64,000 nt of DNA from Bipolaris cookei (taxonomy: Eukaryota > Ascomycota > Dothideomycetes > Pleosporales > Pleosporaceae): assembly GCA_002286855.1 (NCBI GenBank), contig NRSV01000064.1, positions 62,001 through 126,000 on the forward strand, given 5' to 3'. This document shows, in pieces, positions 11,166 through 21,972 of this stretch. Position numbers and translations under genes: made by a program. The notes under the pieces were generated by a model. The model was given only the letters and a program-made list of their open reading frames with translations. It ran no database searches and had not been told where the DNA came from. Within the stretch, counting starts at the first letter, position 1. Each line of letters begins with the position of its first letter.

Positions 11166-12737
11166 CTATTCCGTCTGATGTCCGTTGCTGTGACTGCCAG
11201 CAACATGTGTCATGCCCAGTCCATTTCTTGCTCGATTCTCCTGCTCAACCACGCTCAGTGGCAGTCCTTTGCCAACTCCGCATAAGACAAAAGCTGCCCA
11301 CTTCCACCGGAATGGATTGATGGCAATTGTGAAGATAAACCAGTAAATCAGCTCAGAGTATGTGAAGAAATCAAATGCTCCTCCAGGGGCCTTGCTCTTA
11401 ATGAACCGCGTCATGTCTATCCACCGCTTCATCCACCACGTCCTGGGTCGTGCCAGCGGGTCCACCAAATACATGAGCAGGAAGCGTGTGTAGATGCCAA
11501 TGTGGTAGTTTCCGACTGTGCCAATTGCATTGACATAGGTACAGTTATTTGCACAAATCGAAGGGTGGTCTGGCGGGAAAACCTGAAGGTACCAATTCGG
11601 TGGATCATATGGCTCGTTAAAGACTTCATCTGGTAGGAAGCCCAAGCTTGGTCGTTTGTATCCCGTGGCCATGATGACAATGTCCGCTTCAATTAGTCTC
11701 TCTGAGCCGGGCCCATTCTTAGGAACCCCCTGGGCGCGTTTGTTGAACTTGATACCCCGACCAGAGCCATCGTAGCCCATGATGTCGCCGCGCAGCCAGG
11801 ACGCTTTACCTGAGCGAATGAGGTCGAGAACCTGATCGTTGACCATTGGTGTCTCGGTGAAGAGTCCCTTTCCACTGTTGGACGCCGGCGAGATATCGTA
11901 CAGGTCGCGGTAGAAGAACAGTCTTAAAATATACTCTGGAATCCAGGAAAATATTGTTTCGGAGCCGAAAATGTTCAGAGCCAGAAGAGCGTCGATGAAT
12001 GGATTCCGCGGGATAATCCACTTCTCACTGCGTGAAAGGACATACGCATGTTCTGCATCTTCGTTCGCAACAAACTCCAATGCCTCTACAGCAGATGCAC
12101 CGCCACCAATAATGGCCACCTTCTTCCCTTTGGCCACCTTGCCGTCTAGGTCCGAGCTATGCCAAATCTTTCCCTTGAAATTCTCCTGGCCAGGCAACCT
12201 CGGCATCTTTGGATCACCACATGTTCCGATGGCTGCAATGACTCCATCAAATCGTCCGTAGCTCGGGTCGTTGATAATCCATCGCCCATGCTGATCCTTG
12301 TAGACCTTCTCCACCTTTGTGTTGAATTGCGTCTTGTCCTCCAATCCATATCTCTTCCATAGCTGTGTAATCTGCGACACAATCTGCTGGCGATCCGGAT
12401 ATCCCTTCTTCCAGTGCACCGAGGGGTGGAAGCGATACATGACCGAGTGGATTTGCAGACCAGAAGTGTTATTCACTCGGCTCCAGATCCCACCTAGGTT
12501 CTCCTTTGGTCCAGCCTCGAAGATACGGCAATCAAAGCCATGACCGACAATGTGCGAAGCAGCCGATACACCGGTGAGACCAGCGCCTATAATGGCGATC
12601 TTCGGGCGAGCGAGGTTTGAATGGGGTGAAGGAGGAGTAGGTGAAAGGAGCAAGTCAAGCACATATTGAACTACTTGGTAAATGAAGAGAACAGGATGTG
12701 TAACAAAGTAGCGAACATAATCGGTGAAGTACCCCAT
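11166..12737 (-). CDS. FAD-dependent (flavin-containing / Baeyer-Villiger-like) monooxygenase
   Basis: A single-exon, 523-residue FAD/NADPH monooxygenase of the FMO-like class. The first ~35 residues include a hydrophobic stretch (HPVLFIYQVVQYVLDLLL) that could anchor it to a membrane. Next comes the FAD-binding GAGLTG (51-56), a GIW segment, FKGKIWHSSD resembling the FMO fingerprint, a second nucleotide-binding GGGASA, and ATGYKRP near the C-terminus as in FMOs. The substrate cannot be told from sequence. It is head-to-head with CSN12, with 534 bp between starts. No secondary-metabolite gene is next to it, so a role in xenobiotic or lipid oxidation is as likely as biosynthesis. Confidence 0.88.
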   Translation of the reverse strand: MGYFTDYVRYFVTHPVLFIYQVVQYVLDLLLSPTPPSPHSNLARPKIAIIGAGLTGVSAASHIVGHGFDCRIFEAGPKENLGGIWSRVNNTSGLQIHSVMYRFHPSVHWKKGYPDRQQIVSQITQLWKRYGLEDKTQFNTKVEKVYKDQHGRWIINDPSYGRFDGVIAAIGTCGDPKMPRLPGQENFKGKIWHSSDLDGKVAKGKKVAIIGGGASAVEALEFVANEDAEHAYVLSRSEKWIIPRNPFIDALLALNIFGSETIFSWIPEYILRLFFYRDLYDISPASNSGKGLFTETPMVNDQVLDLIRSGKASWLRGDIMGYDGSGRGIKFNKRAQGVPKNGPGSERLIEADIVIMATGYKRPSLGFLPDEVFNEPYDPPNWYLQVFPPDHPSICANNCTYVNAIGTVGNYHIGIYTRFLLMYLVDPLARPRTWWMKRWIDMTRFIKSKAPGGAFDFFTYSELIYWFIFTIAINPFRWKWAAFVLCGVGKGLPLSVVEQENRARNGLGMTHVAGSHSNGHQTE

Positions 12738-13271
12738 CGTGAGTGAATGAGCTACAGCAATGGAACAGATTTATGAAAGGAAGAGACAAACGATGCGCCT
12801 TGCAAAGGTTAAGTACGACCAAGAGCACTTCATGTTACTTACTAGTGTCGGGCATCTGCGGGAAACGTGCAGCTTCAACATGGTTGTTTTGCGAATTACG
12901 CTCGGTGATGTCATAGTGGTGGGTCTGACATGTGAAAGGTACCAAGTTGACTGTCAGGCCTGCACGTCACGTTGTTCAGCTTAAACGAGGAAGATCCCGA
13001 CAGAAAGTTGCTGACGTAACGTCATCAGGTGAGCAATTTTTGAAAGATCCGAGATCAATCTACAAGTAAACTCTCGGAAAGGGGCGAAGGGAGACGTTCT
13101 CGATTTCAACGATCGATGGCAGGGATATGCGGGTGCTAACCGAAGAAGCTTGGATCCCGACTAGTACGTATATAGGTTAGTGCATTGTTGAACATCCTTA
13201 GCCACGGCTCAGAGAGCTCTCCCGTTTAGCTTAACTCCACCCCCCAACCGTCGACGGGGGTTCTTGCAGCC
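12738..13271. promoter_or_regulatory. divergent promoter region of the monooxygenase and CSN12
   Basis: 534 bp between two divergent start codons. I saw no gene here. A C-rich tract followed by a GGGGGTT run sits just upstream of the CSN12 ATG. Confidence 0.55.
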
Positions 13272-15021
13272 ATGCCATTCTTTCAAAATCAGAACGATGT
13301 CGAGACGCGTCTGTGCACAGCCGTCAACATCGCTATACGAGCAGGTGATGCCAACCAATTACAGTCAATCGTGCTCCTGGAGCCGCTTGAGGCCAACCGC
13401 TGGCCACCTGATCACCAAGAGCTCATAAACTCATTGAAGCAAAACTACCCTGCTTCTAATTCGGACTCTGGAAAACGTCTCGAGGATCTGGTCAGACGTG
13501 TGGTGACTGAGACGGCAGAGTCTGAGGATGAAGAGGGAAGACCGGTGCAATCTTGGGGATCGCTCGTCACATTTCTTGTTGGATGGATGACCTTTCTCAG
13601 AGATGTCGACGCCAATAATCTCGTCATGGTATTCGAGATGATGACAGATCTTCAACCGTAAGTTCGACCACTGTATACTACATCCAAGAGACACAGGTGT
13701 TGATAGCAATGTTAGACGTGCCAACAGCGCATTGCAGCATCCTACCAAGGGCATCATGATGCTTCCCACAATCATGTACTATGCCAAGGTTTTTGCACGC
13801 GTTGCAATCGGCTTGGACAACAACCCTAGTCTGGCGCAACAGCTTCTAACTGATGTGGACGAGGATGGCCAGAGAGAATCATTACCAGAGAAGGCTGCCA
13901 ATATTGTACGGCAAGCCTTCATCATCTGCTTAAACGACCGCAATACTGTGCCAGGTGGCATAAAAGACGGCAGGCCTGATGGAAAGAAGGTGGGCATCTA
14001 TAAGATGGCCAACATTTGTCTGAAGACCTTATTTCAAGCCGACAAGCTGGGAAGCTGCGAAACCATTTTCAACAACATTTCAAATTCATCTCCACCACTA
14101 CATTTTTATCCCGCTGCGGAGCGGACGACATATCTTTACTATCTCGGAAGATATCACTTTAGTAATACGAACTTCCACGCCGCTCAGTTGGTTCTAGAGG
14201 TAGCTTACAGAGGCTGCCATAGGCAATGTCTGAAACAGCGCCGCTTGATCGCTGTCTGTCTCGTCGCCGCAAACATTATTCTTGGTCGCTTTCCAAACGA
14301 ATACATCTACAACGATCCAGCCAACGTTGGCTTCCGCGAAGTTTTCGTTCCAATCACTCAAGCCATTCGTAAGGGCGACCTAGAAACATTCCGCCGCATT
14401 ACAAACCTGGATCTTTCGCACCCAAGCGCCGAATTCATGATCAAATACCGCATCTTCTATCCCATTGGCAACTACTGCGAAGTCCTCGTATGGCGGTCAC
14501 TCCTCCGGAAAGTCTTCATCCTCACCGGTAGCATAGGCGAGACATCAAAAGCAGCTGCGCTACTCGATCTCCGGGCAGCCGTCCAAATATTCCGCTTTCT
14601 CGAGGCCCGCTCGAGAATCAAGAACGCGGCAATGGCAGCCCAGGACCGCGGCCCAGGTCGTCGCAATTTCGGCCATATCTTCCAGGACCACGCCTCAACT
14701 ACCAAGTCGACGTATATTGACCCGGACTTTGCCGGCTTGGATAATGTACAGCCATACACACATGAATTCGATATTCTGGAAATGGAATGTATATGCGGCA
14801 GTCTGATTACGCAGGGATTCCTCAACGCGTATATTGCGCAGTCAAAGCAAAAGGTGGCGATTCAGGGTGTTAAGAATGGAAACCTCAATGCTGGGTTCTT
14901 GGTGCCGTGGGAAGTGAACAAGGAGAAGAATAAGGATGATGTGCTGGGATGGAAGAAGGAAGCTGGGGGCGATGGCGGCAAAGTCGTAAGACTCTCGTTT
15001 GCAGCTCCGGCGGGCTCGTAA
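13272..15021 (+). CDS. CSN12: CSN12-like PCI-domain protein
   Basis: Two exons (13272-13657, 13716-15021) give 563 residues; the junction restores LQPRANSALQHP. Yeast Csn12 pairs with Thp3 and Sem1 in mRNA processing and was also found with the COP9 signalosome. The protein shows the all-helical TPR-like middle (ICLKTLFQADKLGSCETIFNN, ERTTYLYYLGRYHF, FHAAQLVLEVAYRGC) and the PCI region beginning around FPIGNY-type sequence (YPIGNYCEVLVWRSLLRKVF), ending with an Asn/Lys/Gly-rich tail. The family length is about 420-560 residues. It is convergent with PRX1, 155 bp away. Homology is clear; the partner complexes are inferred from yeast. Confidence 0.88.
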
Positions 15022-15176
15022 GGCGTGTGCTGGATGATACCCTTGTATTCGGTTTGCATTTTTTTTTAAAAAAAAGATGATATATTGGCATCCTATGGAG
15101 GGATTTCAATTCATACATAGTAGTAGTTTGTCTCTTACTATTTATCTCTATATATTTCTTCACACTATCTCCTCTT

Positions 15177-16115
15177 CTATTTCCCAACATTCGTAAACCT
15201 TAGATACTTCTTAACCTCCCTCACCTCCCCAAACTTCTTCCTCGCATCTTCCGTACTCACACTCGCCGGCACAATAACATCATCCCCCTTTTGCCAATCA
15301 ATCGGCGTAGCAACACTCTTTTTATCGCCCAACTGCAAACTATCAATCACCCTCAGCACCTCCGCTGTGTTTCTACCCGTACTAGCCGGATACGACATTG
15401 TCAGTCGAATCTTCTTGTCCTGATCGATGATGAAGACGGAGCGAATGGTAAATGCGATGCCGCCGTTCTTTTCTAAAGCGTCGAGATCGTCCTGCGAGAT
15501 CATGTCGTACAGGTATGCGACATGGCGGTTTGCATCGGCGATGATGGGGAAGTGGACGGTGGTTTGCGAGGTTTCGTTTATGTCAGCAATCCAATCGGCG
15601 TGGGAGGATAAGTCGTTGGCGCTCTGGTGTGTGTGTGTGTTAGTATGTGGTGGTTAGATTATTTGTGGAAGACGACGTACGAGGCCGATCATTTGGACGC
15701 CGCGGGCATCGAATTCTGGCTTAAGTTTTGCGAAGGCGCCCAGCTCGGTTGTGCAGACCGGGGTGAAGTCTGCGGGGTGGCTGAAGAGGATTGTCCATTT
15801 TCCATTGAGGAAGTTGTGGAAGTCCTGGTCGGTGTTAGTTGTTGTTTCATGGGATGTAGGGAATGCGTACAATATCACCATGGGTAGTTTTTGCCTGGAA
15901 GTTTGGAGCTGGATTCAATTGGTTAGTATAGCTGTTGCTGTGAAGCGTTTTGATACATCTCGAGTACCAATAGATCCTAGCCTCAGGCGTGGCTGCTCAG
16001 CTGGAAGCGCATATCCACGACGAAGCAGTGGGGTGGCAGGACGTTGTGCTCGTAATACAGGGCGCGCAGAAGAGCGCAGAGCTCGGGAAGCTGCGCGAGG
16101 AAAGAAAGAAGCCAT
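15177..16115 (-). CDS. PRX1: mitochondrial 1-Cys peroxiredoxin
   Basis: Reduces hydrogen and alkyl peroxides in mitochondria. Four exons (16115-15968, 15908-15871, 15824-15681, 15623-15177) give 258 residues; exon 2 is only 38 nt and all three donors begin GTAC. The N-terminus (MASFFPRAASRALRSSARPVLR) is Arg/Ala/Ser-rich without acids, typical of a mitochondrial presequence. The core has HPADFTPVCTTE with peroxidatic Cys86, then GLSANDLSSH across the third splice, and the Prx6-type C-terminal domain with RVIDSLQLGDKK and PIDWQKGDDVIV. I see no resolving-Cys VCP motif, which fits a 1-Cys enzyme. The start was chosen because it gives the targeting peptide. Confidence 0.93.
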
Positions 16116-16495
16116 TGTGTAGAGGACAAAGCACAATGAAGTTGTCGCAAGTGAGTTCTTAAGCTCTTGTACATCGTCTAGGAGCGATGAAGATTAGTCA
16201 GTTTGGGATCCTTTCCCTATGGCGTCATATCGAATCAGAGGGATTCTGTCGGTCCGAAATCGGCTATGTCTTTCTCTCATAACCTTGGTGGTTATCTTCA
16301 TTTGAATTATTATTCATGATAATTGAGAAACATCAGAACAGAGTTCTTTGGAATTCGTTGCAATGCCTGGAATACATATCGAAAGGGACGCTGGTGTACA
16401 TGCACTAGTAGCGTCATCCTGTCTTACATGGCCATGAGCTACATAGACTATAATGAAATAATAATAGTAGCATCATCCTTTCCACCCGCTATGCC
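16116..16495. other. intergenic, upstream of PRX1
   Basis: 380 bp, AT-rich, between the PRX1 start and the 3' end of the next minus-strand gene; presumably the PRX1 promoter. No gene seen. Confidence 0.5.
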
Positions 16496-17641
16496 TCACG
16501 AAGCGCCATCCACCTTTCCATCTTTAATAGTCACTTCCAACTCATCTTGAGATTCAAGCATGAGCGGAACAGTGACTCCTTTCCATAGTCGTGCTGGGAC
16601 TTTTTCGTCTTCGCCCTCCTCGCTCTCAACTTTTCCACACCACCAGCGGCAACCCTTTGGATACATCCAGATCTTATACTTTCCATCCTTTAATCCTTTC
16701 ACTTTCCAGTCGACCTGGTGTATAACAGTAACCGGCTTATGTGGTTCCAATGTTATCAATTCGTCTACTCTGGGTCGCATATCGGCTTTCGGGTCTCTCA
16801 AGTGACACTTGCTGGGATCTTCATGTCCACGGATCACTTCTCCCGTTGCAGCATCAAGAACCACGAGACTGGATATCGGAGCATAGTTTTGTGGCGTAGA
16901 GTCGATGATTCTTGGACGGTCGTCGAGCACATCGGGTTCTGGCTGCATAGGACCCCATGGAACAAGGAAATTCTGGTGGCCTCGAGGTTGTACAGTGATC
17001 GTTTCCTCAGCCGTGTTTTCAACAGTAACTTCTAGCGATGTGCTTTCAACCAAGCGTAGCCTCGTCTCCACTTTCGGTGGAAACAATAGGTTGTCCATGA
17101 CTTTGAATGTTGCATTGCCGTGAGAGTAGCTGTTGACCAACTTTGCTGTTTCACCATGAGCCGCCGCAAATTGATCTCGGTCGCCGTACGTCCATTTGCT
17201 GACACCAAGGTCTTTGCCCGCAAGTCTTATTCTGTACCTGTTCCCTATTTTGAGTACCGGTGCTAGAGCACCCTTCAGATCAATATGACACAGATATACT
17301 GTCATATCGTCCTTCCAGTTCTTCTTTCGGCTGACGAGAGAAGGGACAGAAATGCGTTCTGAAGTACTCTTATCAACTTCTCCTATGCTGCTCAAATCCA
17401 CTTCGACCCATTTTGTAGCTTCCCCAGGATGTTCCTCGTGTAGGGTAAGCAAGCCATGTGTCAGGGCGTATGGGACATCGAACACTGAGCCTGCAGTCTC
17501 AATAAGTAGTGGGCGAGGATCCGTGTCGGACTTAGAAAGACGGCAGATGCCGAACACGACACTGAATGGTAGTTGTCCCGATGCATCGAAAACGCTGTAG
17601 CGGCTGTGAGGCTGTACGTGAATGGAGAATTCGCTTGTCAT
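16496..17641 (-). CDS. hypothetical protein, 381 residues
   Basis: A single uninterrupted frame of 381 codons starting at an ATG (MTSEFSIHV). I do not recognise a characterised family. The sequence is soluble, lacks a signal peptide and membrane segments, and is rich in beta-type stretches (LRLVESTSLEVTVENTAEE, PVTVIHQVDWKVKGL), with a WMYPKGCRWWCGK segment near the C-terminus. A regular alternation of short hydrophobic strands suggests an immunoglobulin-like or beta-sandwich fold, but that is inference. Codon use and length support a real gene. The C-terminal segment after CGKVESEEGEDEKVPARLWKG is acidic and then turns back to strand-like sequence. Confidence 0.75.
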   Translation of the reverse strand: MTSEFSIHVQPHSRYSVFDASGQLPFSVVFGICRLSKSDTDPRPLLIETAGSVFDVPYALTHGLLTLHEEHPGEATKWVEVDLSSIGEVDKSTSERISVPSLVSRKKNWKDDMTVYLCHIDLKGALAPVLKIGNRYRIRLAGKDLGVSKWTYGDRDQFAAAHGETAKLVNSYSHGNATFKVMDNLLFPPKVETRLRLVESTSLEVTVENTAEETITVQPRGHQNFLVPWGPMQPEPDVLDDRPRIIDSTPQNYAPISSLVVLDAATGEVIRGHEDPSKCHLRDPKADMRPRVDELITLEPHKPVTVIHQVDWKVKGLKDGKYKIWMYPKGCRWWCGKVESEEGEDEKVPARLWKGVTVPLMLESQDELEVTIKDGKVDGAS

Positions 17642-18816
17642 GGCGTGAGTGTTATAAGGGTGTCGAGATTCAAAATGATTTTGAGAAGGTTAATAATTCT
17701 ACAAAGCAAGTTCTACGTTAGGTTTGGGGAGCATGTTCGACTACGACAATCCGTAGACAGTGACGTCAGGTAGGCGCGTACAGCAGGCTGTGGCACAGCA
17801 TGAGTCCTATTCTGAGTCAATCGTTCGAATGGGGCGAAAAGTGTAAGGCGTCCAGAATTTTCCAGGATTGATTGGCCCATTACTTAACAACAACGAAATC
17901 CATCCGCATCTTGCAGCCAAAGAGAGTGTGGCACGCTATGTCTCGGATTCCGGTGCTTACTGGTTCAACAGGTTCTGTCAACAATGTATAGACTAGGGTA
18001 CTGTTCCCCGCCACCCCCAAAACGATCTACAAATCATAATTCGCCCACTTCCTGGGTTGAGAACCATTCCGCCTTACACCGCCCCAGAATCATGCGGCTA
18101 TGCAAGGAACCTATAGTATTGCAGTTGCGTCACGTGTATGTACTCGGTATATGGTGCCAAACAAGGTAAGTGAAACAGGAGTATTATAGGCTTTCGAGTA
18201 TGGCTCTATATCGCATCAGATTTAACTGAAAAATGGCCAGTAGTATTGACTCTGTATCGATATTCCACGCTATGATCGCTCCTAGACAGACCTCTTTGGC
18301 GCATAATTATAGAATGTGGCTGTTGGCTTGACCGCACAAAGGGGATGAAATACCTTGAAATAAACCACCAAGGCGTCCTGTTCTACATCGTTGGATTTCT
18401 AACAGAACCCATCACGTGAGAATAGATGTAGCATGATCGACCATGAAACTTCAGGCAAACTATGTTGCTCCGAGGAAACGACACACCCATAGGATCGGAC
18501 CACGGCCATGTTTGCCTTATTCGCCCCGAGTATTGCACGAGAATAGTATTCTATAGCGTAAGCTGACTTTGTAGGAATCAGGCGCACTCACATCGCATGG
18601 TTTTACCTATACGTGACTGTGATGGGAGTTCCTGCAAGCAACCTTGAGAGTACCTCTGGCAACGAAAAAAACATGTATATATGGCATTGGAGTTGACTGC
18701 AAGTCTGCATCAATACCTACAACATCATCACATCCTTCCCAAGAGTAACGGATATCTAACGCTCATAGTCCAAATTCTTGTTACACCTGTCCTTCCTAGC
18801 AAACAACGTTTCCAAC
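17642..18816. other. intergenic, 1.2 kb
   Basis: Divergent flank of the hypothetical protein and the secreted peptidase gene. AT-rich, with only short frames; no gene, tRNA or clear repeat seen. Confidence 0.5.
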
Positions 18817-19893
18817 ATGACTTTCTTTAAAGCCTTTTCTTTTGCTCTTGCTCTTGCGGCAGCAGTTCACGCAAAACCAATCTCCAACCCACCTACTAGA
18901 GTAGTTGTTCGACAAGCCCCACCGGAACCATCGTCCTATCCACTAGGCGATGCTTGCACGAACGAGTGGAGATACCTAAACTTCGACCCCAATAATGAAA
19001 CCGACAAGGCCCACCTAGAGCTGCTTCACAACATCCTCTGCAGCGGTGAAATGTTGGCCATCACCAGCTATGGAGCGGGTGCAGCGGAAAGTGCTCTGAA
19101 GCCGTATTTGCGTCATTTTGGGCTCAACGAGGAGCCTACCGAACCCGACGAGAGACCTGATGAGTACCACTTCCAGGACCACGTCAAGAATGTCTTGAAC
19201 CTGCTCGCTGGCGATGGTGAGAATAATGTCAAACTTGGGGCTGTCGTGGGAAGCTTTGTCGTCGACAATAAAGGTAGGCTTGACTCGAGTGCCTTACTGT
19301 GAAAATGTTCTAATGCGCATTTTAGACTTTGGTGCAGACATTCCAAATGCATCCAACTGCGGTGACGGAAGTACTTACGCGTACACCCTGGTCGACGAAC
19401 CAGTTGACCAACGGGAGAAGATCCATTTCTGCGACATAACCTGGACGGGCCGTTTGGAAAGCATTGCAGACATTGACTGCGGTGCTCTTGACCCCTATCC
19501 CAGCGTAAAAATGGACAGTATCTCCCGTATCATCCTCCATGAATGGACACACTACAGTTCCGTGGGTCCAACAACGTCCTTGCAGGAGATAATTCAGGAC
19601 GGAGTCAACGATGATGGAGTATCTGCCTATGAGCCTGAGCGAACTCATGGTCTTATCGACCCTGAACAGGACGGCGACCCGGTCGGTGCATCCCTTAATG
19701 CCGACAACTATGCATGGATGGCCTTGGATGCATACGTTAGTCGCATCTGTGCTACGGATCCTAGTGGTGACAACTGGCAAACATTCTTCAGCGAGAGTAA
19801 GTTCGTTGTTACGTAAGAACTGCTGTGTTGTACATATACTGATTGTGCATAGATCCTCCCGACCCCGAGACCCCACCTTCTTCGAGGGCTTAA
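18817..19893 (+). CDS. secreted HExxH metallopeptidase-like protein (M35-like)
   Basis: Three exons (18817-19273, 19326-19796, 19853-19893) give 322 residues. The start at 18817 opens a clear signal peptide (MTFFKAFSFALALAAAVHA-K), whereas the in-frame codons upstream do not. The middle holds HEWTHY at about residues 224-229, a zinc-binding HExxH helix, and further on the segment NADNYAWMALDAYV, which resembles the NADSYxLF region of deuterolysin/lysine-specific (aspzincin) peptidases. The classical GTxDxxYG third-ligand motif is not obvious. Cysteines are spread through the chain, consistent with secretion. It may be an extracellular protease or a divergent, possibly inactive relative. The third exon adds a short Pro-rich tail ending in SSRA. 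Confidence 0.8.
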
Positions 19894-20641
19894 CTATCAC
19901 CAGCTGTAAAAATGAATGGTCGGAATAGCGTGTTGAAGAGGTAACGAATCGCGCTGCTTTTGGATACATACATCTGCGTCTCGTTTACGTTTTCTTGCAT
20001 TCTTTAAATATATACACTTAGACCAGCAATTTCATCCAAATCCAATATATGAATTTACTGCGAGTATAGTTTCAATCTTACCAAAGATAAGAATATGGCA
20101 CTAGGTACATGTCACCAATGCATATAGACTCTAATGGAATAATAATGATAATAATACATGTCACCGATCCTTAGCGGGTCTTGTCATTGGTTGCTCTTCC
20201 GTGGCCTGCAAAAGTTCCCAAACGTTGCCGCAGAGCAAGGCGGGACGAATACACTAATCTCGTACTAAACAACTTGCAACAACAGACGTTATCCTACGGA
20301 TGAGCGGAAGTGACTTGAGTAAGAGTTGCAAGGGCTGTAGTGCGGACACGCAACTAGGCCAGCTGAGAACCTTGAACATGACGTCATCTCGCACCAAACA
20401 CCACGGGCTAACCATGTGATTTTCCTTGGTTGCGCGGCTGGGGTATGATCAAGGTTGAGACGGTAGCCGAAATAAATTTAAGCGCCTATGGGAATCCTCC
20501 ATCTACTATTGATCTTGATTTGCCATTATTACTCTAAGGAGTTATATCCGGGCAACGAAGGACTGGATCTTGAGTGCGTACCTCAACTATTCAAACGCGT
20601 CTCCCCAACATCAACATCAGTACCATCACATCCTCTTCGCC
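19894..20641. other. intergenic
   Basis: 748 bp, AT-rich, between two plus-strand genes. A TTGCGCGGCTGG segment and an AAATAAATTTAA stretch (about 20469-20482) precede the next gene; the latter is a plausible TATA-like region. No gene seen. Confidence 0.5.
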
Positions 20642-21802
20642 ATGTCGATCACATCGTTTGACACCGCACCCGGAAGAGGCGGATTTCTGACATTTAACTC
20701 CTCTCCTCCACGCATCTACCTCACAAGCACGTATCCCGCTCCAGAAAAAGCGCTCCTAGCTTGGCAAGAAGAAGGTTACGATGCACAATTCCTTCCCTAC
20801 GAACCGCGCAAGCAATCCCAAACCGAATATGTCAATACCATACGAAAGCTCACAGAAGCATGCCAGCTCGGCGAGCATTACGCGATAATTGCTTATGGCG
20901 AGGCCGCCAGCCTTGTCCTCAAAACAGCACAGAAACCGCTGGCGAAATGCTGTGCGATCGTCGCTTTCTACCCGACGCTTCTACCGAGTCCGAAAACCAT
21001 GTATCCGCGATCTCATCAATTGCAGGTCCACGTTGCGTGCTTGAGTCAAGCCAGCGCCAGACCAGAGATGTGCGAGTGGAAGCTGTATCGGTATGAGAAG
21101 TGTGCTTCAGGATTCCTGGATCCATCATCATCAGCATACTCGGAAGTAGAAGCAAATCTAGCTTGGACCAGAGCGTTGGCGAGTATCCGCAAAGGATTCG
21201 GAAAGAATGTCGATCTGGAACCCATTGCGATTGCGCATTGGAACGCACGTTTTGAAGACGATGACCCGGATCGAGCCAGTATGGCTGTGGCCAAGAACAT
21301 GACGCAGGATAGTCCGCATGTTACTATTCTTCCCACGATGGAAGGCGGCGTGGGAAGGAAGAAGCTGGCTGAATTTTACGGGGAATTCTTCGTACCGAGT
21401 TTGGTCCCAGATTTCGATATACGCCTGATTTCGCGGACTATGGGCGTTAATCGTATTGTGGACGAGATGGTTGTGTCCTTTACGCACTCGGATGAAATCG
21501 ATTGGATACTGCCTGGCGTTCCACCGACAAATAAGCATGTCGAGATAGCCATGGTCAGTATCGTGGCTGTACGAGGAGACAAGCTCGTTTCAGAACACAT
21601 GTATTGGGATCAAGCTTCGGTTCTGGTGCAAATTGGACTAATGGATCCCAAGGCCGTTCCCAAGAAGCAAAAGAGCGATGGGTTGAAGATACTGCCTGTC
21701 ACAGGAGCAGAGGCAGCAAAACAGTTGGCGGAGCCACAACAGGGCCGGTATAACAAGTTGCTACAACTGCACGGGCTGATGAATGGAATGAACGGTAACT
21801 AA
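20642..21802 (+). CDS. dienelactone-hydrolase-like domain fused to an NTF2/SnoaL-like domain
   Basis: A single exon of 386 codons from the ATG at 20642; sequence upstream in frame has no ATG. The first ~190 residues follow an alpha/beta-hydrolase layout (PRIYLTSTYPAPEKALLAWQEEGYDAQFLPYEP, then HYAIIAYGEAASLVL). The nucleophile elbow of true dienelactone hydrolases (GxCxG) reads AYGEAAS here, with no Cys or Ser nucleophile in place, so this half is probably not catalytic. The C-terminal ~190 residues (IAHWNARFEDDDPDRASMAV ... SEHMYWDQASVLVQIGLMDP) look like a SnoaL/NTF2-like fold. The two-domain order is known in fungal hypothetical proteins. Function unknown. Confidence 0.8.
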   Translation: MSITSFDTAPGRGGFLTFNSSPPRIYLTSTYPAPEKALLAWQEEGYDAQFLPYEPRKQSQTEYVNTIRKLTEACQLGEHYAIIAYGEAASLVLKTAQKPLAKCCAIVAFYPTLLPSPKTMYPRSHQLQVHVACLSQASARPEMCEWKLYRYEKCASGFLDPSSSAYSEVEANLAWTRALASIRKGFGKNVDLEPIAIAHWNARFEDDDPDRASMAVAKNMTQDSPHVTILPTMEGGVGRKKLAEFYGEFFVPSLVPDFDIRLISRTMGVNRIVDEMVVSFTHSDEIDWILPGVPPTNKHVEIAMVSIVAVRGDKLVSEHMYWDQASVLVQIGLMDPKAVPKKQKSDGLKILPVTGAEAAKQLAEPQQGRYNKLLQLHGLMNGMNGN

Positions 21803-21972
21803 TGGCTTCTTTTCTACTGTTTACAGCGTGGTGTTTTGGAGTACAGGATGGTAGAATTTCTATTTCGAAACTGGGAAAACCTATCCGGTTATGATGACCG
21901 TTAATGAATCAATATCAAATATTTTGTTTCATTACACCTTCCTTCCATGTGCTTAAGCGCGTGACCTACCCA

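Noticed and set aside
11166..12737. Flavin monooxygenase as a tailoring enzyme of a metabolite cluster
   Set aside because: Its neighbours are housekeeping genes; no synthase within reach.
15177..16115. GTAC donors in PRX1 taken as a sign of a broken gene
   Set aside because: The joined protein is complete and in frame, and GTAC donors are also seen elsewhere in the window (RSM18, metallothionein).
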